From Rhodomicrobium sp. R_RK_3 (GTDB taxonomy: Bacteria > Pseudomonadota > Alphaproteobacteria > Rhizobiales > Rhodomicrobiaceae): a DNA stretch of 63,307 nucleotides. This document shows, one piece after another, positions 53,524-62,913 of the stretch (position 1 is its first letter; every line of letters starts with the position of its first letter). The notes under the pieces are model-generated. The model ran no database searches. It was not told the DNA's origin and saw nothing but the letters and a program-made list of their open reading frames with translations. The stretch covers positions 1 to 63,307 of the forward strand of contig NZ_MWLK01000017.1 of assembly GCF_002198715.1 (NCBI RefSeq), given 5' to 3'. The position numbers were made by a program, and so were the translations under genes.

Positions 53524-53553
53524 GATTATGCAGGGCCTCCCAACCTTGCAAAC

Positions 53554-55455
53554 TCATCGCCCCGCCTGCTCCCAGGCCGCGATCAGCCGGATGAAGCGGC
53601 GATGCATCTCATCGACGATGGCCGCATCGTCCATGCGGCCCGACAGCCACGCCTCAGCCGGCTCGGCGAAAATCGTGCGGCCGACGGCAAAGCCTTTCAC
53701 GCAAGCCGACCCGCGCGCGGCCGCGAACGCCTCGCCAAGCTCCGCCTCCGACGCCTCCAGCCCGAGCAGGACGACGCCCCGGCAATAAGGATCGCCCTTG
53801 GCGATGGCGGCATCGATGGCCTGCCACGCGGCGGCGCTCATTTGCGGTTCCAGCTTCCACCAATCCGGCTTGATGCCGATGGCGTAGAGCCTCCGCAGCA
53901 CGGCGGCGACCGTATCGGGCCCGAGCGGCCCATGCGGCCCGGCGATGATCTCGACCAGATATTCCCGCCCCACCGTGCGCGCCGCGTCGGCCAGCGCGAG
54001 CAGCCGCTCCTCCTGCGCCTCGCGCAGCGCCGGCGGATCGTCCGGATGGTAGAAGCACAGGCATTTGACCGTATGCGTCACCGGCCATTCGACCAGATGC
54101 GAGCCGAGATCGGCGCCGGGCTCGAAGGTCAGCGGCCGCGAGCCGGGCGTCTCGACCGGGCGGCCAATCCACAGATCCGCGCCCTCGGCGGCGAACAGCG
54201 CCTCGCGTCCATGCGTGTCGTCGATCAGCATCCCGATGTCGCCGCGCCCGCGCGACACGCGCGCCGCCGCCTCGACCGCCAGCACCTTGAGCCGCGACAG
54301 CCGCTCGCGCGGCGCGCCGCAGCGGTCGGCGAGGGCTTCGAGCTGGCTGCGATGGTCGATGGCGAGCGCCAGGATTTGGGATTTGCCCGGCCGCCGCGTC
54401 GTCGCCCAATGCAGATGGGCGAGCTGCCGGTCGCGGCGCAAAGCGCGCTCGGGGCTGCCATGGTCGAGGAAGTGCCGCAGCTCGGTCCAGCTCGGACTTT
54501 CGGGCGAGCAGAGCAGGCGCGACACCAGGATTGCGCCGCAGGCATTGGCATAGGCGCAGGTGGTCTCCCAGGGCTCGCCGCGCAGATAGCCGCGCAGCAG
54601 GCCGGACATGAAGCCGTCGCCCGCGCCGAGCACATTATAGACCTCGACGGGGAAGCCGGACCCCTTGATGCCGTCCTCCAGCGACGCCGGGATCGCGCCG
54701 GTGAACACCGCGCAGCCCATCGGCCCGCGCTTCAGCACGATGGCGGCGGCCGACAATGCGCGGATACGGCGGAGGGCTGAGAGCGTGTCATCCGTGCCGC
54801 CCGCAATATGCACCTCCTCCTCCGTGCCGACGATCAGGTCGCAATCGGGGAGGATGGTTTGCAGATGCGCGCTGACCTCGCCCGAGGGGATGTAGCGCTG
54901 TTCGCCGCTGCCATGCCCCGCGAGGCCCCAGAGATTGGGCCGGTAATCGATGTCGAAGATGACGCGGCGGCCGGCCTCGCGGGCGATGCGCATGGCCTTG
55001 CGCTGGGCGGCGGCGGAATTTTCCCGCGCGAAATGCGTGCCGGTGACGACGATGGCCCCGGCGCTGCGAATGAAGTCCTCGTCGATGTCGGTCTCGTCGA
55101 GCGCGGCGTCGGCGCAATCCTCCCGGTAGAAGATCAGCGGGAAATTGCTCGAGTCGCGCACGCCGAGAATGGCGAGCGCCGTCAGCCGCTTGGGGTCGGC
55201 CGCGACGCCGCGCACGTCGACGCCCTCGCGGGCGAGCTGCTCGCGGATGAAGCGCCCGAAGGCCTCGTCGCCGACGCGGGTGACGAGCGCCGAGCGCAGA
55301 CCCAGCCGGGCCGCGCCGATGGCGATATTGGCCGGGCAGCCGCCGACCGATTTGGCAAAGCTCGCCATGTCCTCCAGCCGTGCGCCGATCTGCTGGCCGT
55401 AAAGGTCGACGGAGGCACGGCCGATGGCGATGATGTCGAGCGACGGATCGGGCAC
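53554..55455 (-). CDS. iolC: 5-dehydro-2-deoxygluconokinase fused to DUF2090 (IolC-IolJ-like)
   Basis: This 633-residue protein has a PfkB sugar-kinase domain (about residues 5-320: SLDIIAIGRASVDLYGQQIG, KSVGGCPANIAIGAARLGL, and NVLGAGDGFMSGLLRGYL with the catalytic Asp) followed by a DUF2090 domain (330-630). The kinase phosphorylates 5-dehydro-2-deoxygluconate. DUF2090 is thought to act as the aldolase of the pathway (IolJ role), with KEEP-like LVEIIAGPHGPLGPDT and KPDWWKLEP. I use the GTG at 55455 preceded by GAGGAGC; the open frame from 55521 is an unlikely extension. The kinase is typical of alphaproteobacterial iol genes. Confidence 0.93.
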   Translation of the reverse strand: MPDPSLDIIAIGRASVDLYGQQIGARLEDMASFAKSVGGCPANIAIGAARLGLRSALVTRVGDEAFGRFIREQLAREGVDVRGVAADPKRLTALAILGVRDSSNFPLIFYREDCADAALDETDIDEDFIRSAGAIVVTGTHFARENSAAAQRKAMRIAREAGRRVIFDIDYRPNLWGLAGHGSGEQRYIPSGEVSAHLQTILPDCDLIVGTEEEVHIAGGTDDTLSALRRIRALSAAAIVLKRGPMGCAVFTGAIPASLEDGIKGSGFPVEVYNVLGAGDGFMSGLLRGYLRGEPWETTCAYANACGAILVSRLLCSPESPSWTELRHFLDHGSPERALRRDRQLAHLHWATTRRPGKSQILALAIDHRSQLEALADRCGAPRERLSRLKVLAVEAAARVSRGRGDIGMLIDDTHGREALFAAEGADLWIGRPVETPGSRPLTFEPGADLGSHLVEWPVTHTVKCLCFYHPDDPPALREAQEERLLALADAARTVGREYLVEIIAGPHGPLGPDTVAAVLRRLYAIGIKPDWWKLEPQMSAAAWQAIDAAIAKGDPYCRGVVLLGLEASEAELGEAFAAARGSACVKGFAVGRTIFAEPAEAWLSGRMDDAAIVDEMHRRFIRLIAAWEQAGR

Positions 55456-55583
55456 GCGGAGGCTCCTCAGGCGATGCAGCACCGCACTTAGGAAATAAGA
55501 ATTCCAGTATTGCGTCAACATGGAATGTTTGATCTAAAAATGTCGGTGCATCGGCGCGGGAGCGCGATTCAGTGGGAAATGCC
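55456..55583. promoter_or_regulatory. Divergent iolC-iolG promoter region with candidate IolR site
   Basis: This 128-base intergenic region separates two divergent iol genes. GGAAATAAGAATTCC (55491-55505) is an inverted repeat reminiscent of the GGAA-TTCC site reported for rhizobial IolR, though with a seven-base spacer. A second half-site GGAATG lies near 55522. Binding is inferred. Confidence 0.5.
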
Positions 55584-56591
55584 ATGAAACAGGGCCTAAT
55601 TCGCTTTGCCGTCCTTGGTGTCGGCCGCATCGGCAGCATCCATGCCAGGAACATTGCCCGCCAGCCCGGAGCCCGGCTCGCCATGGTCAGCGATGTCGAC
55701 GAGGCGGCGGCCAACGCCATCGCGGCGGAACTCGGCGCAACGGCCGCCGGCCTCGACGAGGCCATCGCATCGGCCGAGATCGACGCCGTGGTGATCTGCA
55801 CGCCGACCGACACCCACGCCGACCTCATCGACAGGGCCGCCGCCGCGGGCAAGGCGATCTTCTGCGAAAAGCCCATCGACCTGGATTCGGCGCGCATCCG
55901 GCGCTCGCTGGACGGCGTCGCGGCGCGCGGCGTGCCGCTGATGATCGGCTTCAACCGGCGGTTCGACCCGTCCTTCCAGACGCTGCAAGCGCGGGTCAGG
56001 GCGGGCGAGATCGGCGCGGTGGAGATCGTCACCATCCTGTCGCGCGACCCGGCGCCGCCGCCCGTCTCCTACATCAAGCGCTCCGGCGGCTTGTTCCGGG
56101 ATATGATGATCCACGATCTCGACATGGCGCGCTTCCTGCTCGGCGAGGAGCCGGTCAGCGTCTATGCGGCGGCCTCCGCCCTGGTCGATCCGGCCATCGG
56201 CGCGGCGGGCGACGTCGACACCGCGGTCTGCGTGCTGCGGACGGACTCAGGCCGCATCGCGCAGATCTCCAATTCGCGCCGCGCCGCCTATGGCTACGAC
56301 CAGCGCATCGAGGTGCACGGGGCGCTGGGCCTGCTCGCCGCCGGCAACCGCACCGCGACCACCGTCACGGCGGCGGGCGCGAGCGGCTTCACCACCGACC
56401 CCGCCTTGCCCTTCTTCCTCGAGCGCTATGCCGACGCCTATCGCGCCGAGATCGCCAGCTTCGTCGAAGCGCTGCGCAATAGCACCGCGCCGTCGCCCTC
56501 CGGCGAGGACGGGCTCAAGGCGCAGATCCTGGCCGATGCCGCGACCGAAAGCGCCCGGCTCGGCGTCCCTGTCGTCCTGCCGCACTCGTGA
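55584..56591 (+). CDS. iolG: Myo-inositol 2-dehydrogenase
   Basis: This 335-residue protein is a Gfo/Idh/MocA oxidoreductase. The NAD site is VLGVGRIGSIHARNIA, the catalytic EKP motif is FCEKPIDLDSARI, and the inositol dehydrogenase signature is MIGFNRRFDPSF with MIHDLDMARFLLGEEPVSVYA (His/Asp). It oxidises myo-inositol to scyllo-inosose, the first step. The ATG at 55584 (MKQGLIRF) is used; an in-frame GTG twelve bases upstream is possible. Its 3' end overlaps the RpiR gene by 77 bases on the opposite strand. Confidence 0.95.
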   Translation: MKQGLIRFAVLGVGRIGSIHARNIARQPGARLAMVSDVDEAAANAIAAELGATAAGLDEAIASAEIDAVVICTPTDTHADLIDRAAAAGKAIFCEKPIDLDSARIRRSLDGVAARGVPLMIGFNRRFDPSFQTLQARVRAGEIGAVEIVTILSRDPAPPPVSYIKRSGGLFRDMMIHDLDMARFLLGEEPVSVYAAASALVDPAIGAAGDVDTAVCVLRTDSGRIAQISNSRRAAYGYDQRIEVHGALGLLAAGNRTATTVTAAGASGFTTDPALPFFLERYADAYRAEIASFVEALRNSTAPSPSGEDGLKAQILADAATESARLGVPVVLPHS

Positions 56592-57426
56592 CGGCCTGCC
56601 GCCGCGCGGCCGTCGCGGCGGTCAGCGCGTTGGCGACGACGAAGCTCGCGGCGAGCGAGCGGAAGCCGGCATAATCGGCTTCGACGATCTCGATCGCCAC
56701 CCGGGCGATCTGGGCGAGCGGCGCCAGCGGGCTGTCGGTGATAGCGATCAGCGGCACCTCGCGCCTAACTGCCGCCCCGGCGAGCTCGGCCGTCGCGGGC
56801 GCGTAGGGCGTGAACGACACCGCCAACATGGCGTCGCCGGGCTCGGCGAGGGCGGCCTGCTCGCGGGCAAGGCCGCTCATGCTGTCGATGGGCAGCGCCC
56901 GGACGCCGAGCGTCGCGAAGGTATAGCCGAGATAATCGACGATCGGAAACGAGCGCCTTGTGCCGACGATATAGACCGTCTGCGCCCGCGACAGCAGCCG
57001 CGTCGCATGACCGATGGCGGAGGCGGGCATGGTCTCGTGCAGGCGGGCGAGCGAGGTCTGCGCGGCGGCGATGAAGCCGTCGAGATCCGAGGCCGGGCTG
57101 CCGCCGGGGCTGGATTTCAGCCGCCGCAAACGCTCTGGCGGCTCCGGCCAGCGGTCGCGGATGCGGGCCTTGAACACGTCCTGAAGATCGGAAAACCCCT
57201 GATAGCCGAGCGCCTGGGCAAAGCGCACCATGGTCGAGGGCTGCACCTGCGCCCGCGCGGCGAGCGAAGCGGCGGTGCCGAGCGCCATTTCCTCGGGATG
57301 CCGGAGGGCAAATTCGGCGACCTGGAGCAGCCGGCGCGGAAGCTGGGCTTGCAGGCTTGTGACCAGCGCGCGGAAGGCTTCGTAGTCGCGCGCGATGTCG
57401 GATCGGACGCTTTCGGCGTCGGCCAT
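56515..57426 (-). CDS. iolR: RpiR-family transcriptional regulator (IolR-like)
   Basis: This 303-residue protein has an N-terminal HTH_6 domain (QLPRRLLQVAEFALRHPEEMALGTAASLAARAQVQPSTMVRFAQALGYQGFSDLQDVFK) and a C-terminal SIS sugar-phosphate domain (VYIVGTRRSFPIVDYLGYTF, MLAVSFTPYAPATAELAGAA). It is expected to repress the iol genes until an inositol catabolite binds. The last 25 residues (TSAAGRQGRRAGRFRSRHRP...) run antisense to iolG and look like spurious tail. The start MADAESVRSD follows AAGGATAGAG; M at 57453 is an alternative. Confidence 0.88.
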   Translation of the reverse strand: MADAESVRSDIARDYEAFRALVTSLQAQLPRRLLQVAEFALRHPEEMALGTAASLAARAQVQPSTMVRFAQALGYQGFSDLQDVFKARIRDRWPEPPERLRRLKSSPGGSPASDLDGFIAAAQTSLARLHETMPASAIGHATRLLSRAQTVYIVGTRRSFPIVDYLGYTFATLGVRALPIDSMSGLAREQAALAEPGDAMLAVSFTPYAPATAELAGAAVRREVPLIAITDSPLAPLAQIARVAIEIVEADYAGFRSLAASFVVANALTAATAARRQAVTSAAGRQGRRAGRFRSRHRPGSAP

Positions 57427-57632
57427 TCGCTCTATCCTTGTTGACGGCTGCATTGCGATTGGTACACTCACGGAAAATAGACCGTCCATTCCATAACGAC
57501 AAGAAATGGATGTGACATTCCGCAACCTTAGCCGGCTGTAGCGGAGATTGCCGTTGGCCTGGGGGGCAGGAAACGAAGCGGCATCCGGGCGAATAGGCCC
57601 CGAAGATGCCGTAACACTCAAGGGAGGAAGCC
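57427..57632. promoter_or_regulatory. Divergent regulator / inositol-ABC promoter region
   Basis: This 206-base region contains GGATGTGACATTCC (57508-57521), close to the GGAA-N6-TTCC site of rhizobial IolR, and a looser inverted repeat TCCATT...AATGGA (57485-57510). It probably controls both the regulator and the transporter genes. No clear -10/-35 pair. Confidence 0.45.
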
Positions 57633-58562
57633 ATGAAGCTTGCAAAAATTCTGCCGCTGGCATTCGTTGCGGCGCTCGGCCTTTGGACCGGCGCGCAGGC
57701 GCAGGAAAAGCGCATCATCGTCGTCAGCCACGGCCAGGCCAACGATCCGTTCTGGTCGGTGGTCAAGAACGGCGTCACCCAGGCGGCGGCGGACCTCAAG
57801 GTCTCGGTCGATTACCGCGCGCCGGAGACCTTCGACATGGTGAAGATGGGCCAGCTCATCGACGCCGCCGTCAACCAGAACCCTGCCGGGCTGATCGTCT
57901 CCATTCCCGACGGCTCCGCGCTGGCCGGATCGATCAAGAAGGCCGTGGCGGCGGGCATTCCAGTCATTTCGATGAATTCCGGCTCGGATGTCTCCAAGAG
58001 CCTCGGCGCGCTGCTGCATGTCGGCCAGGACGAATATGATGCGGGCAAGGCGGCGGGCGCCAAGCTGAAGGAGATGGGCGGCAAGGTCGGCATCTGCGTC
58101 AATCACGAGGTCGGCAATGTGGCGCTCGACCTGCGCTGCAAGGGCTTTGCCGACGGCTTCGCCGGTCAGGTGACGACCGTGCCGACCAAGACCGACCCTT
58201 CGGATATCCGGGCCAAGGTCAAGGCGGCTCTGGCCTCCAACCCCGCCATCGACACGGTGATGGCGCTGAGCGCGCCGCTTGGCGGCGAGTCCAGCGTGGC
58301 GGCGGCGAAGGAAGCCGGCTCGAAGGCGCGGATTGCCTCGTTCGACCTGTCGCCGAGCTTCCTGAAGTCGATCGCGGCGGACGAAGCGGCCTTCGGCGTC
58401 GACCAGCAGCAGTTTTTGCAGGGCTATCTGCCGGTGGTGTTTCTGGCCAATTACGCGAAATACGGCTTGATCCCGGGCGGCAACGTGCCGTCGGGTCCGA
58501 ACCTCATCACCAAGGACAAGGCCGCGCAGGTGACGGAGCTGTCGGCGAAGGGCATTCGGTAA
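57633..58562 (+). CDS. Inositol/sugar ABC transporter substrate-binding protein
   Basis: This 309-residue protein has a signal peptide (MKLAKILPLAFVAALGLWTGAQAQ) and a ribose-type periplasmic-binding domain: IVVSHGQANDPFWSVVKNGV, DLKVSVDYRAPE, and LIVSIPDGSALAGSIKKAVAAGIPVISMNSG. A DEYDAGKAAGAKL segment fits the sugar-binding fold. It is followed, after a repeat-bearing gap, by the matching permease and ATPase, so it delivers inositol or a stereoisomer. The assignment as inositol-specific rests on the cluster. Confidence 0.9.
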   Translation: MKLAKILPLAFVAALGLWTGAQAQEKRIIVVSHGQANDPFWSVVKNGVTQAAADLKVSVDYRAPETFDMVKMGQLIDAAVNQNPAGLIVSIPDGSALAGSIKKAVAAGIPVISMNSGSDVSKSLGALLHVGQDEYDAGKAAGAKLKEMGGKVGICVNHEVGNVALDLRCKGFADGFAGQVTTVPTKTDPSDIRAKVKAALASNPAIDTVMALSAPLGGESSVAAAKEAGSKARIASFDLSPSFLKSIAADEAAFGVDQQQFLQGYLPVVFLANYAKYGLIPGGNVPSGPNLITKDKAAQVTELSAKGIR

Positions 58563-58795
58563 AGAAAGCCCCCTCACCCGGCCGCTTCGCGTCCGCCCTC
58601 TCCCTCGAGGGGAGAGGGCTGAACTGCGGCCCGTGACTTCCTTTTTGCCCTCTCCCCTTGTGGGAGAGGGCGGGCGCCGTCAGGCGACCGGGTGAGGGGA
58701 AGCCGCTTGCTCGGCAACCAAAAAAGGCAGAGCCGGCAGCACCAGGCCGCCGCCTGCCAACAAGCGCCACCAACGGTGCAAGGGAGAGGAAACCC
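58563..58795. other. Gap inside the transporter operon with repeat
   Basis: This 233-base gap between the binding protein and permease genes contains a family C element (58570-58700). The repeat may stop or process the transcript so that more binding protein than membrane components is made, which is inference. The permease's ribosome site AGGGAGAGG lies at its right end. Confidence 0.6.
58570..58700. repeat. Family C dispersed repeat, copy 4
   Basis: The element has CCCCCTCACCCGGCC, GCCCTCTCCCTCGAGGGGAG, then CCCTCTCCCCTTGTGGGAG and GACCGGGTGAGGGG. It resembles copy 2 at 36038-36187 in content and order. Confidence 0.75.
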
Positions 58796-59923
58796 ATGTC
58801 CGAGGCCATGCAGACCGGCGCGCGCCCCCTTGAGCGCAGCGCGGACGAGCGCCTGAAAAAATCCACCCTGCTCGCCGAGGCGATGCGGCGGCCCGAACTC
58901 GGCGCCATCGCCGGGCTCGCGGCGGTCATCATCTTCTTCGCCTGGCGGGCGGACGCCTCGATGTTCACCCTCGCCGGCATGATGACGGTGCTCGCGCCCG
59001 CCTCCGAACTCGGCATCCTCGCCATCGCGGCGGCGCTGCTGATGATCGGCGGCGAATTCGACCTCTCCATCGGCTCGATGCTCGCCTTTTCCGGCCTGGT
59101 GCTCGGCGTCTGCCTCGTCGTGCTGGACTGGCCCTTCGAGCTGGCGCTGGCCGCCACCTTCGCCGTCGCCGCGATGATGGGCATCATCAGCGGACAGACC
59201 GTCATCCGCACCAAGCTGCCCTCCTTCATCGTCACCCTCGCCTTCCTGTTCATTCTGCGCGGCATCTCGCTGGTCGGGCTGAAGGCGGCGACGGGCGGCT
59301 CGACGCAATTGCGCGGCATCGCGGACGCGGCCTCGGGCTCGCCGCTCGCCGGGCTGTTCCAGGGCGTCGCCTTTCCGGGCACCTTCCGCTGGCTCGCCGA
59401 ACAGGGGCTGATCGGCCGCTTCCCCTCCGGCCTGCCGACCGTCGAGGGCGTGCCGGTCTCCATCCTCTGGTTCACCGGCTTTGCGCTGCTCGCCACCTGG
59501 GTGCTGCTGAAGACCCGGACCGGCAACTGGATTTTTGCCGCGGGCGGCGACCAGAACGCGGCGCGCAATTCCGGCGTGCCGGTCAATCTGGTGAAGACCG
59601 GCCTCTTCGTCACCACCGCCTGCGCGGCGACCCTCGTCGCCGTCATCCAGGTGATGAACACCGGCTCGACCGACGCGCTGCGCGGCGACCAGAAGGAATT
59701 CGAGGCGATCATCGCGGCGGTCATCGGCGGCTGCCTGCTGACCGGCGGCTACGGCTCGGCCATCGGGGCGTTCTTCGGCGCCATCATCTTCGGCACCGTC
59801 TCCATCGGCCTCGGCTACACCCGCATCGACAGCGACTGGTTCAAGGTCTTCCTCGGCGGCATGTTGCTGCTCGCCGTGCTGTTCAACAATTTCATCCGCA
59901 AGAAAGTGACGGGCGAGCGATGA
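58796..59923 (+). CDS. Sugar/inositol ABC transporter permease
   Basis: This 375-residue membrane protein has eight to ten hydrophobic segments and belongs to the ribose/xylose (RbsC/FrcC) permease family. Signature segments are [41 protein letters not shown] and [24 protein letters not shown] soluble region of about 50 residues ([20 protein letters not shown]...) between helices 5 and 6 is longer than in RbsC. Start: ATG 58796 after GGGAGAGG. It overlaps the ATPase start by four bases. Confidence 0.93.
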   Translation: MSEAMQTGARPLERSADERLKKSTLLAEAMRRPELGAIAGLAAVIIFFAWRADASMFTLAGMMTVLAPASELGILAIAAALLMIGGEFDLSIGSMLAFSGLVLGVCLVVLDWPFELALAATFAVAAMMGIISGQTVIRTKLPSFIVTLAFLFILRGISLVGLKAATGGSTQLRGIADAASGSPLAGLFQGVAFPGTFRWLAEQGLIGRFPSGLPTVEGVPVSILWFTGFALLATWVLLKTRTGNWIFAAGGDQNAARNSGVPVNLVKTGLFVTTACAATLVAVIQVMNTGSTDALRGDQKEFEAIIAAVIGGCLLTGGYGSAIGAFFGAIIFGTVSIGLGYTRIDSDWFKVFLGGMLLLAVLFNNFIRKKVTGER

Positions 59924-60702
59924 CCGACACTCCCCTCATCGAGGTGCGCAACCTCGCCAAGCATTTCGGCCCGGTCATCGCGCTCTCCGGCGTCTCGATG
60001 AAGGTCCGGCGCGGCGAGGTGATGTGCCTGCTCGGCGACAATGGCGCGGGCAAGTCGACGCTCATCAAGACGCTGGCGGGCGTCATCAGGCCCTCTTCCG
60101 GCGACTTCCTGCTGGACGGCGCGCCGGTCGCCTTCACCAGCCCGCGCCAGGCGCTGGATAGCGGAATCGCCACCGTCTACCAGGACCTGGCGATGATCCC
60201 GCTGATGTCGATCACGCGCAATTTCTTCATGGGCCGCGAACCGACGCGCGGCATCGGGCCCCTCCAGTTCATCGACTTCAAACATTGCAACGCCGTCGCT
60301 CGCGAGGAGATGCACCGCATCGGCATCGACATCCGCGACCCCAGCCATGCGGTCGGCACGCTGTCAGGCGGCGAGCGGCAATGCGTGGCCATCGCCCGGG
60401 CGGTCTATTTCGGCGCCAAGGTGCTGATCCTCGACGAGCCGACGTCGGCGCTCGGCGTCGCGCAGACCTCGATGGTGCTGAAATATGTCGACCAGGTGCG
60501 CCGGAAGGGGCTCGGCGTGATCTTCATCACCCATAATGTGCGCCACGCCTATGCGGTCGGCGATGCCTTCACCGTGCTCGACCGGGGCCGCACCCTCGGC
60601 ACCTATGCGAAGGGCGAGATCAGCATGGATTCGCTGCAGAATCTGATGGCGGGCGGCAAGGAATTGCAGACGCTCTCGGCGGCGCTCGGCGGGACGGTAT
60701 AG
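59920..60702 (+). CDS. Sugar/inositol ABC transporter ATPase (single domain)
   Basis: This 260-residue protein has one ABC domain: Walker [11 protein letters not shown]-loop [20 protein letters not shown], signature [18 protein letters not shown], Walker [13 protein letters not shown] and switch His in [13 protein letters not shown]. Ribose-type importers often have a double-size ATPase of about 500 residues; this one is single, as in FrcA. It powers the permease encoded upstream. Confidence 0.93.
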   Translation: MTDTPLIEVRNLAKHFGPVIALSGVSMKVRRGEVMCLLGDNGAGKSTLIKTLAGVIRPSSGDFLLDGAPVAFTSPRQALDSGIATVYQDLAMIPLMSITRNFFMGREPTRGIGPLQFIDFKHCNAVAREEMHRIGIDIRDPSHAVGTLSGGERQCVAIARAVYFGAKVLILDEPTSALGVAQTSMVLKYVDQVRRKGLGVIFITHNVRHAYAVGDAFTVLDRGRTLGTYAKGEISMDSLQNLMAGGKELQTLSAALGGTV

Positions 60703-60704
60703 CC

Positions 60705-61820
60705 ATGGCGAAACCCTTGCGCGTCGCCCTGATCGGCACCGGCTTCATGGGCAAATGCCATGCGCTGGCCTGGAACGCCGTTGCGCCGGTGTTCGGCGAT
60801 GTGCCGCGCCCCGAACTGGCGCTGCTCTGCGAGGCGGGCGCCGAACTCGCCGCCGCCCGCGCGGCCGAATTCGGCTTCGCCCGCGCCTCCGGGGACTGGC
60901 GCGATGCGGTCGCCGCGCCCGATATCGATGTCGTCTCGATCACCACGCCCAACGCCTTCCATCCGGAGATGGCGATCGCGGCGCTCGAAGCGGGCAAGCA
61001 TGTCTGGTGCGAGAAGCCGATGGCGCCCGCCTTCGCCGACGCCGAGCGGATGAACGCGGCGGCGCAGGCCAGCGGCAAGGTGGCGGCGCTCGGCTACAAT
61101 TACATCCAGAACCCAATCATCCGGCTCATGGCGCGGCTGCTCGGCGAGGGCGCCATCGGGCGGGCGACGCATCTGCGCGTCGAGATGGACGAGGATTTCA
61201 TGGCCGATGGCGCGGCACCGTTCGACTGGAAGCACGCCGCGACCTCCGGCTATGGCGCGCTCGACGATTTCGGCGTGCACGCCTTTTCGCTGCTGAGGGT
61301 GCTGGGCTTCGAGCCGCGCGCCGTCACCGCCCTGATGACCAAACCCTATGCCGACCGCGCCACCGGCGATGGCAGCCGCCGCGCGGTCGAGACGCATGAT
61401 GTCGCCTCGCTGCTGCTACGCTTCGACGGCCTCGGCGGCACCATCCTGCTCAACCGCTCGGCCTGGGGCCGCAAGGGCCGCATCTTCGTCCAGATCTTCG
61501 GCACCGCGGGCAGCATCGTCTACGACCAGGAGCGCTTCAACGAAGTCCAGCTCTACACCGCCGACGGTCCGCGCGACCGGCAGGGCTTCCGCAGCATCCT
61601 CGCCGGGCCGGTCCATCCGCCCTATGAGAAATTCATCCCCGCGCCCGGCCACGGCCTCGGCTTCAACGAGCTGAAGGTCATCGAATGCCGCGAATTGCTG
61701 CGCGCTATCGCGGGCGAGCCCGCGCATCTGCTCGACTTCTCCGCCGGGCTCGAGATCGAGCGCGCCGTCCACGCGGCGGCCCGCTCGCATGAGAGCGGCC
61801 AATGGGTGGACATCGGCTGA
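60705..61820 (+). CDS. Gfo/Idh/MocA oxidoreductase, inositol cluster
   Basis: This 371-residue protein has an NAD(P)-binding GTGFMGKCHALAWNAV start, EKP motif in WCEKPMAPAF and a C-terminal GFO_IDH_MocA domain with DDFGVHAFSLLRVLGFEP. It differs from IolG and is larger, so it may act on another inositol isomer (for example scyllo-inositol, as IolX/IolW) or its derivative. It is two bases downstream of the ATPase gene and in the same operon as the importer. Confidence 0.85.
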   Translation: MAKPLRVALIGTGFMGKCHALAWNAVAPVFGDVPRPELALLCEAGAELAAARAAEFGFARASGDWRDAVAAPDIDVVSITTPNAFHPEMAIAALEAGKHVWCEKPMAPAFADAERMNAAAQASGKVAALGYNYIQNPIIRLMARLLGEGAIGRATHLRVEMDEDFMADGAAPFDWKHAATSGYGALDDFGVHAFSLLRVLGFEPRAVTALMTKPYADRATGDGSRRAVETHDVASLLLRFDGLGGTILLNRSAWGRKGRIFVQIFGTAGSIVYDQERFNEVQLYTADGPRDRQGFRSILAGPVHPPYEKFIPAPGHGLGFNELKVIECRELLRAIAGEPAHLLDFSAGLEIERAVHAAARSHESGQWVDIG

Positions 61821-61927
61821 CCGGGCGCGCGGGCAGGGGGAACAGGCTCTATTCGCGCAATGGGCTTTAAACCTTCCGAATACTCGCGCACAATATTCAG
61901 GCAAAAAAATCACATCGAGGAAACCTC

Positions 61928-62884
61928 ATGAGGATATTGCCTGTTTGCGGGACCGTTTTGGCACTGCTGGCCCCGGCGACCGCCTTCGCTCAAACCCCGA
62001 GCTGGTCGCCGCCCCCTGAAAGCCAGCGCTGCCCCTCGAAATGGGGCGCGGACGATCAGCGCGGCTCGATGAACCACCAAAAGCCCGCCGCCGTGCTCAA
62101 CGCCGCCAAGCTCATCAAGACCGGCGAGGTCATCGAGCTGGCGCATGTGCTGGGGCCGAACATGGCCTTCTTCGGCACGCGCCGTTTCGACGTCCACACC
62201 AAGCGCACCTTCATGAACCCGCAATCCAACAAGCGCGGCTCCAACGAAGAGTTGGTGGTCACCGAACTCGGCCAGGTCGGCACGCAGTTCGACGGCTTCG
62301 CCCATCAGACCATCGAGGATAGCTGGTACAATTGCGCCAAGGTCAGCGAGAACGCCACGCGCAGCGGCTTCACCAAATACGGCATCCACGGCGTCGGCCA
62401 GCTCTTCACGCGCGGCGTGCTGATCGACGTCGCCGGCTATAAGGGCGTCGAGATCCTCGGCGACAATTACGAGATCACGGTGGACGACCTCGAAGGCGCG
62501 CTGCGCAAGCAGAATGTGACGTTGCAGCCGGGCGATGCGGTGCTCATCCATACCGGCTGGGGCAAGCTCTACGGCAAGGACAATCCGCGTTACGTCAAAT
62601 CCTGCCCCGGCATCGGCGCGAAATCGGCCGAATGGCTGATCGGCAAGGACCCGATGCTGCTCGGCGCGGACAATTGGCCGGTCGAAGTCAGCCCCGGCCC
62701 CGATCCGCTGATCTCGCTGCCGGTGCATCAGATCGCGCTGGTGGTCAATGGCGTGCATTTGCTGGAGAATCTGAAACTGGACGATATGGCTGCGAAGCAG
62801 GTCTATGAGTTCGCCTTCATCATGCAGCCCTTGAAGATCCAAGGGGGGACCGGCTCCACCGTATCGCCGGTCGCGGTGCGCTGA
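61928..62884 (+). CDS. Exported cyclase-family protein, variant metal motif
   Basis: This 318-residue protein carries a signal peptide (MRILPVCGTVLALLAPATAFA) and belongs to the cyclase (PF04199) family, relatives of kynurenine formamidase and isatin hydrolase. The motif HxGTHxDxxxH is here QVGTQFDGFAH, so two metal-binding His are Gln while Asp and the last His remain. PGDAVLIHTGWGKLYG and the closing region are typical. The function is not known. It follows the inositol operon after 107 bases, and a link to inositol is uncertain. Confidence 0.8.
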   Translation: MRILPVCGTVLALLAPATAFAQTPSWSPPPESQRCPSKWGADDQRGSMNHQKPAAVLNAAKLIKTGEVIELAHVLGPNMAFFGTRRFDVHTKRTFMNPQSNKRGSNEELVVTELGQVGTQFDGFAHQTIEDSWYNCAKVSENATRSGFTKYGIHGVGQLFTRGVLIDVAGYKGVEILGDNYEITVDDLEGALRKQNVTLQPGDAVLIHTGWGKLYGKDNPRYVKSCPGIGAKSAEWLIGKDPMLLGADNWPVEVSPGPDPLISLPVHQIALVVNGVHLLENLKLDDMAAKQVYEFAFIMQPLKIQGGTGSTVSPVAVR

Positions 62885-62913
62885 GGACGGGGCGGGCAGG
62901 GTCCGCCCCTCTT

